From Erythrobacter dokdonensis DSW-74 (GTDB taxonomy: Bacteria; Pseudomonadota; Alphaproteobacteria; Sphingomonadales; Sphingomonadaceae): DNA of 64,000 nucleotides. Of the stretch, positions 58,072 to 64,000 are shown piece after piece; position 1 is the first letter of the stretch; every line of letters begins with the position of its first letter. Under the pieces are notes generated by a model that searched no databases, had not been told where the DNA came from, and was given only the letters and a program-made list of their open reading frames with translations. The position numbers and the translations under genes are program-made. The stretch covers positions 762,928 to 826,927 of the forward strand of contig NZ_LZYB01000001.1 in the NCBI RefSeq assembly GCF_001677335.1, read 5' to 3'.

Positions 58072-59319
58072 ATGAACACATCACTAATCACACGCGTCCG
58101 CGAACTTGTCACATCGGGTGGCATGACCCGCGCCGGTCTTGCCCGTGCGGCGGGTCTCCATGCCAACACCTTGCGCGATTGCGCGGAGGATAGCTGGAAC
58201 CCTACCGCCGAAACGCTCGCCAAGCTCGAAGCCTTTCTCGAGGCGAATGACGACAAGCCGGTGCTCGCCACGATCGAGGAGATCATCGACGAGGCGCGCA
58301 ACGGGCGCATGTACATCCTTGTCGACGACGAGGACCGCGAGAACGAGGGCGATCTCATCATCCCCGCGCAGATGGCGACCCCGCAGGCAATCAACTTCAT
58401 GGCCACGCATGGTCGCGGCCTGATCTGCCTCGCGCTCGCCAAGGCGCGGGTCGACCAGCTCGGCCTTGAACCGATGAGCCGAAACAACAAGGAATCGATG
58501 CAGACCGCCTTCACCATCTCGATCGAGGCGAAGGAAGGCGTGACCACCGGGATTTCCGCTGCCGACCGCGCGCGTACCATCTCGGTCGCGATCGATGCGA
58601 CCAAGGGCCCGGACGACATTGTGACCCCAGGCCACGTCTTTCCGCTCATGGCACGTGACGGCGGTGTGCTGGTCCGCGCCGGTCATACCGAGGCGGCGGT
58701 CGATATTTCGCGCCTTGCAGGACTCAACCCCTCGGGCGTGATCTGCGAGATCATGAACGACGACGGCTCCATGGCCCGGCTCGATGATCTGGTGACCTTC
58801 GCGAGGCGGCACGACCTCAAGATCGGCACCATCCGCGATCTCATCGCCTACCGGATGCGCAACGATCACCTTGTCGAGCGTCTGTCGGAGCGCAGCTTCG
58901 AAAGCGACTATGGCGGCCAGTGGCGCATGATCACCTACCGCAACCGGGTCGAGGGCAACGAGGCCTATGTGCTACAGAAGGGTCATGTCATCCCCGGAGA
59001 ACCGACCCTGGCGCGGGTGCATCCGATCTCGGTCTTCGACGACGTGCTCGGCGCTCCGGGTCCGCGCAAGCGCACGCTCCAGCGCGCAATGCAGGCGGTG
59101 GGCGAGCACGGCTCGGGCGTGATCGTGATCCTCACGGGCCGCGTCGGCACCGGCGAATGGCGCCCGGACGAGGAACTGCGCAACATCGGCATCGGCTCGC
59201 AGATCCTCGTCGATCTCGGCATTACCGATATGGTGTTGCTGTCGAACAGCCGTCCCGATCTCGTCGCGCTGGAAGGCTACGGCCTCACCATCACCGACTT
59301 CCACCCCATTCCGGAGTAA
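58072..59319 (+). CDS. ribB: HTH-RibB fusion: DHBP synthase with degenerate GTP cyclohydrolase II domain
   Basis: Makes 3,4-dihydroxy-2-butanone 4-phosphate from ribulose 5-phosphate for riboflavin. The 415 residues have three parts. Residues 1-60 form an XRE-like helix-turn-helix (MTRAGLARAAGLHANTLRD, then NPTAETLAKLEAFL). Residues 65-270 are DHBP synthase with DDEDRENEGDL (85-95), RAGHTEAAVD and GVICEIMNDDG. Residues 275-415 match GTP cyclohydrolase II in layout, but the zinc cysteines and catalytic segment after ARVH are missing (PISVFDDVLG stands there), so GTP activity is not expected. ribH follows six bases later. Confidence 0.92.
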   Translation: MNTSLITRVRELVTSGGMTRAGLARAAGLHANTLRDCAEDSWNPTAETLAKLEAFLEANDDKPVLATIEEIIDEARNGRMYILVDDEDRENEGDLIIPAQMATPQAINFMATHGRGLICLALAKARVDQLGLEPMSRNNKESMQTAFTISIEAKEGVTTGISAADRARTISVAIDATKGPDDIVTPGHVFPLMARDGGVLVRAGHTEAAVDISRLAGLNPSGVICEIMNDDGSMARLDDLVTFARRHDLKIGTIRDLIAYRMRNDHLVERLSERSFESDYGGQWRMITYRNRVEGNEAYVLQKGHVIPGEPTLARVHPISVFDDVLGAPGPRKRTLQRAMQAVGEHGSGVIVILTGRVGTGEWRPDEELRNIGIGSQILVDLGITDMVLLSNSRPDLVALEGYGLTITDFHPIPE

Positions 59320-59325
59320 CCCATC

Positions 59326-59748
59326 ATGGCCCGCATCCTGATCGTAGAAGCGCGCTTCTACGCCCATCTCAACGACATGCTGATTGCCGGCGCACGGGCT
59401 GCGCTGGAGCAGGAAGGTCACGAGGTCGAGGTGCTGACCGTGCCCGGCGCACTGGAAATTCCCGGTGCTATCGCACTGGCGGCCGAGAGCGACCTCTACG
59501 ACGGCTTCGTTGCCATCGGGGTGGTTATCCGCGGTGAAACCTATCACTTCGAGATCGTCGCCGGCGAAAGCGCGCGGGCCATCATGGCGCTCACCATGGA
59601 CGGCATCGCCATCGGCAACGGTATCCTGACGGTCGAAAACGAAGCCCAGGCGCTGGTGCGCGCCAATCCGGAGCAGAAAGACAAGGGCGGAGAGGCGGCC
59701 AAGGCAGCGCTCGCGCTATTGTCCTTACAGGAACGTTTCGGTCGGTGA
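59326..59748 (+). CDS. ribH: 6,7-dimethyl-8-ribityllumazine synthase
   Basis: Condenses the RibB product with a pyrimidine to give lumazine, the penultimate riboflavin step. The 140 residues show [43 protein letters not shown] (with the catalytic histidine) and [12 protein letters not shown]. It is in one operon with ribB. A hairpin (GTTCC-ATTTT-GGAAC, 59766-59780, with flanking GCGG/CCGC) lies just after it but has no T run. Confidence 0.96.
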   Translation: MARILIVEARFYAHLNDMLIAGARAALEQEGHEVEVLTVPGALEIPGAIALAAESDLYDGFVAIGVVIRGETYHFEIVAGESARAIMALTMDGIAIGNGILTVENEAQALVRANPEQKDKGGEAAKAALALLSLQERFGR

Positions 59749-59912
59749 AGGATCACAGCGGGGATGTTCCATTTTGGAACCCGCTCCTAACTACGTATTT
59801 TCCCTGTGTAGCTTTCCGTAGCCTATTAACGCGATACCGGGCCAGCTTCTGCTGTTGCTCGCCGGTCGCACGGGTTAGCAGCTTCGTGCAGTAAGAGCTT
59901 CGGGACAGAACC

Positions 59913-60086
59913 TTGGAAAATGATACTTCTCCGGCAGCGGACCTCTCCGGCCTGCCTCGGATCATCGCAACTCTCGAACAGCAGCTTGCGGAACTCGACC
60001 GGTTGCGCCTGCATATCGGCGCAGCACATCTCGATGCGGCGATCGAGCAGCTCCGGCTCGAACAGGCGCGGCCTCGCTCCAGCTGA
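59913..60086 (+). CDS. 57-residue coiled-coil protein
   Basis: A small frame starting at TTG 59913, the only start codon after an in-frame TAA at 59892. The peptide begins MENDTSPAADLSGLPRIIAT and continues with leucine-rich heptads (TLEQQLAELDRLRLHIGAAH, then AIEQLRLEQ). I believe similar short proteins occur in other sphingomonads, but this is from memory. No clear Shine-Dalgarno sequence. The codon pattern and acid/base balance look like real coding, and it precedes a MarR-like gene by 143 bases. Confidence 0.55.
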   Translation: MENDTSPAADLSGLPRIIATLEQQLAELDRLRLHIGAAHLDAAIEQLRLEQARPRSS

Positions 60087-60228
60087 GCACGGCCCCTATC
60101 ATTTCCCTCGCGAAAAGAGCGACCTGCGTATTTGCCCTTAAAGCCAAACGCGTATTGCAACGCTAATTTTTGCCGCGTGTTCAGGAACCCTTATCCCGTT
60201 TGCAGTCTCTCCCGGTCGAGGCAGACGC

Positions 60229-62832
<2,604 letters not shown>

Positions 62833-62867
62833 TCGGCATCATCGCCAGACCCTTGCAGGAACCCGCA

Positions 62868-63311
62868 ATGCAGGATAGCGAGCCCGGCCTGACCGAGCCG
62901 CCGGTCGATACGTCCGGAGGCACCGAAGAGGCGGTAGCCGATGCCGCTTTTGCTGCCGCCGAAGACGCCCTGACCGCGCTGCGCGAGGAAATCGGCGTGC
63001 TGGTCGAGGACGCGCGGACCTATGCAGAGGCCGAGGTCCAGTTCCAGAAGACCCGCGCCACGCTGGCGGGCAAGACCGCCGGCCGCGCGCTCGTCATGCT
63101 GGTGCTTGCACTGGTGCTGCTTCACATCGCGCTGATCGCACTGGCGGTGGGCGCGGTGATCGCGCTGGCGCCGCTGGTGACGATCTGGGGCGCGATCGCG
63201 ATTGTGGTCGGCGTGATGCTGGCAGGGGTTGCATGGCTGGTGCTGTCGGCACGCAAGGACGGTGCGCTGCTCGCAGCGCTGTTCGAGAGCGGCAAGGGAG
63301 GCGGTGGATGA
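62868..63311 (+). CDS. Holin-X/YqjE-like membrane protein
   Basis: A 147-residue protein with an acidic amphipathic N-terminal part (1-70) and two membrane spans (about 72-94 and 98-124), the layout of the phage-holin-like YqjE family. There are no phage genes around, so it is a cell-envelope protein. The ATG at 62868 follows CAGGAA; TTG at 62853 is an alternative. It overlaps the next gene by ATGA. Confidence 0.75.
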   Translation: MQDSEPGLTEPPVDTSGGTEEAVADAAFAAAEDALTALREEIGVLVEDARTYAEAEVQFQKTRATLAGKTAGRALVMLVLALVLLHIALIALAVGAVIALAPLVTIWGAIAIVVGVMLAGVAWLVLSARKDGALLAALFESGKGGGG

Positions 63312-63712
63312 CCGACCTGCCGGCCCGCTATCTCGAAGACCGCGCGCTGCGCGATGCCGCCCGTGCGGTGCTCGATGAGGACATGGCCCGCCTGCGCGCC
63401 TCGCTCGCCGAGCAGGGTGTGGCGAGCCGCGTGTCATCGAGCGTGGGCAGCACTGTCAGTTCGCGAATCCGCACAGGGGCGAACGACGTGCTTGAACAGG
63501 CGAAACAGCGCGCCAGCGACAATCCCGGCGTGCTGGCCGTGCTGATCGGGGCGATCCTGCTGTGGCTGATGCGCGCGCCGATTCTGGCCTTGATCGACGA
63601 GGTGGCGGAAAGTGCCTCTGTCCCCGAACCGGAAATCGAAGACACCGGCGGCGAAGAGTCAGGCGACGATGACGCCGCGACCATGGCCGCCGTTGCAGGA
63701 GACGACGCATGA
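63308..63712 (+). CDS. Hypothetical single-span protein of the YqjD/YqjE-like cluster
   Basis: A 134-residue protein: a helical N-terminal part (1-70), one membrane span (about 75-97, PGVLAVLIGAILLWLMRAPI) and an acidic tail (EPEIEDTGGEESGDDDAAT). No domain recognised. It is translationally coupled to the neighbours on both sides (ATGA overlaps at 63308 and 63709). Confidence 0.7.
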   Translation: MTDLPARYLEDRALRDAARAVLDEDMARLRASLAEQGVASRVSSSVGSTVSSRIRTGANDVLEQAKQRASDNPGVLAVLIGAILLWLMRAPILALIDEVAESASVPEPEIEDTGGEESGDDDAATMAAVAGDDA

Positions 63713-64000
63713 GCGAGATTACCACCCTCACCCAGGCCGAGAAGCGCGACTCCCTGCGCGCCCGGATCGAGGCTGCAGAGCGCCGCAATGCCGAGCGCAC
63801 GCTCGCCGACCAGGCAAGCGAGGCGGCGGCGGCGGCCACCGAATATACCCGCGCCCACCCGCTCACCGTGATCGGCGGCGCGCTGGCGCTGGGCCTGCTG
63901 GTGGGGCTTGCCACCCGACCAGGACGGCGGGTCGCCACCCGCGCGGCGGGCGCGGTCGGCAGCGCGGCCTCGGGCGCGGCGAGCAGTGCGGCCGCCGGCG
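63709..64000 (+). CDS. YqjD/ElaB-like membrane protein, cut by window edge
   Basis: Only the first 97 residues are visible. An amphipathic helix (1-50, TLTQAEKRDSLRARIEAAER) is followed by a hydrophobic segment (about 51-68, PLTVIGGALALGLLVGLA) and an Arg/Ala/Gly-rich stretch (TRPGRRVATRAAGAVGSAAS). The order helix then HPLTVIGGALALG is close to the DUF883 C-terminal signature. ATG at 63709 overlaps the previous stop. Confidence 0.7.
   Translation, partial: MSEITTLTQAEKRDSLRARIEAAERRNAERTLADQASEAAAAATEYTRAHPLTVIGGALALGLLVGLATRPGRRVATRAAGAVGSAASGAASSAAAG

Noticed and set aside
58890..59319. Functional GTP cyclohydrolase II (RibA) domain of RibB
   Set aside because: The zinc-binding cysteine cluster and catalytic segment are replaced, so only the fold is likely conserved.
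62868..63311. Prophage holin
   Set aside because: Holin-like naming comes from a family of bacterial envelope proteins; no endolysin, terminase or capsid genes surround it.

Overview
The window is 64 kb of GC-rich, tightly packed alphaproteobacterial chromosome. Gene content and protein style point to Sphingomonadales, most likely the Erythrobacter/Porphyrobacter group: a DOMON-like protein, a Vgr-related HExxH protein, an HTH-RibB fusion, a TspO homologue, and grpE/hrcA split from dnaK. This placement is inference from recognised families; no database was searched. Nearly all genes are housekeeping genes. I see no prophage, insertion sequence, CRISPR array or resistance island.

Layout. 1-4 kb: heat-shock genes dnaK (5' part only, with a good RpoH-type promoter) and hrcA-grpE, flanking a copper-chaperone-like lipoprotein, an HExxH protein and a membrane protein. 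4-7.5 kb: rph-rdgB-hemW-xerC, mostly overlapping genes on the + strand. 7.5-10.4 kb: rsmI-yraN-gshB-dedA on the - strand, divergent from an LpoA-like lipoprotein. 11.7-16.2 kb: parE, a lipoprotein alpha/beta hydrolase and a beta-lactamase-fold serine hydrolase. 16.3-20.5 kb: MoxR ATPase and its CoxE-like VWA partner, separated by an oppositely oriented soluble chemotaxis transducer; a near-consensus parS site and helically spaced AGACCC repeats lie in that gap. 20-27.4 kb: NamZ-like muramidase, TspO, DOMON-like protein, tyrS, a PilZ protein, MFS-cysK-dienelactone hydrolase. 28-33 kb: two divergent M20 peptidases, an acyl-CoA dehydrogenase and a MerR regulator. 33.4-41.5 kb: hisI, a candidate structured RNA ending in a terminator, comF, an NDUFAF5-like methyltransferase, ppdK, and glyQS, with a palindromic repeat inserted in frame in glyS. 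41.6-42.4 kb: a small operon encoding a 39-residue membrane peptide, an XRE regulator and a membrane protein. 42.5-49.3 kb: two TraB/GumN proteins, rplY-pth, an SDR, a VOC protein, ychF and ridA. 49.3-57.3 kb: mutL, then the elongasome operon mreB-mreC-mreD-mrdA-rodA. 57.4-60.8 kb: tRNA-Lys(CTT), the HTH-RibB fusion and ribH, and two small-regulator candidates. 60.7-64 kb: eno, then four genes for small YqjD/YqjE-like membrane-associated proteins, the last cut by the window edge.

The most unusual items are the HTH-RibB fusion with a palindrome just before its start codon; the parS-like site beside phased repeats; the candidate RNA at 33945-34120; the palindromic element inside glyS; the large inverted repeat before ppdK; and the paired operators around the promoter of the small XRE operon. 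Several genes too short for routine calling (39 and 57 residues) are included.
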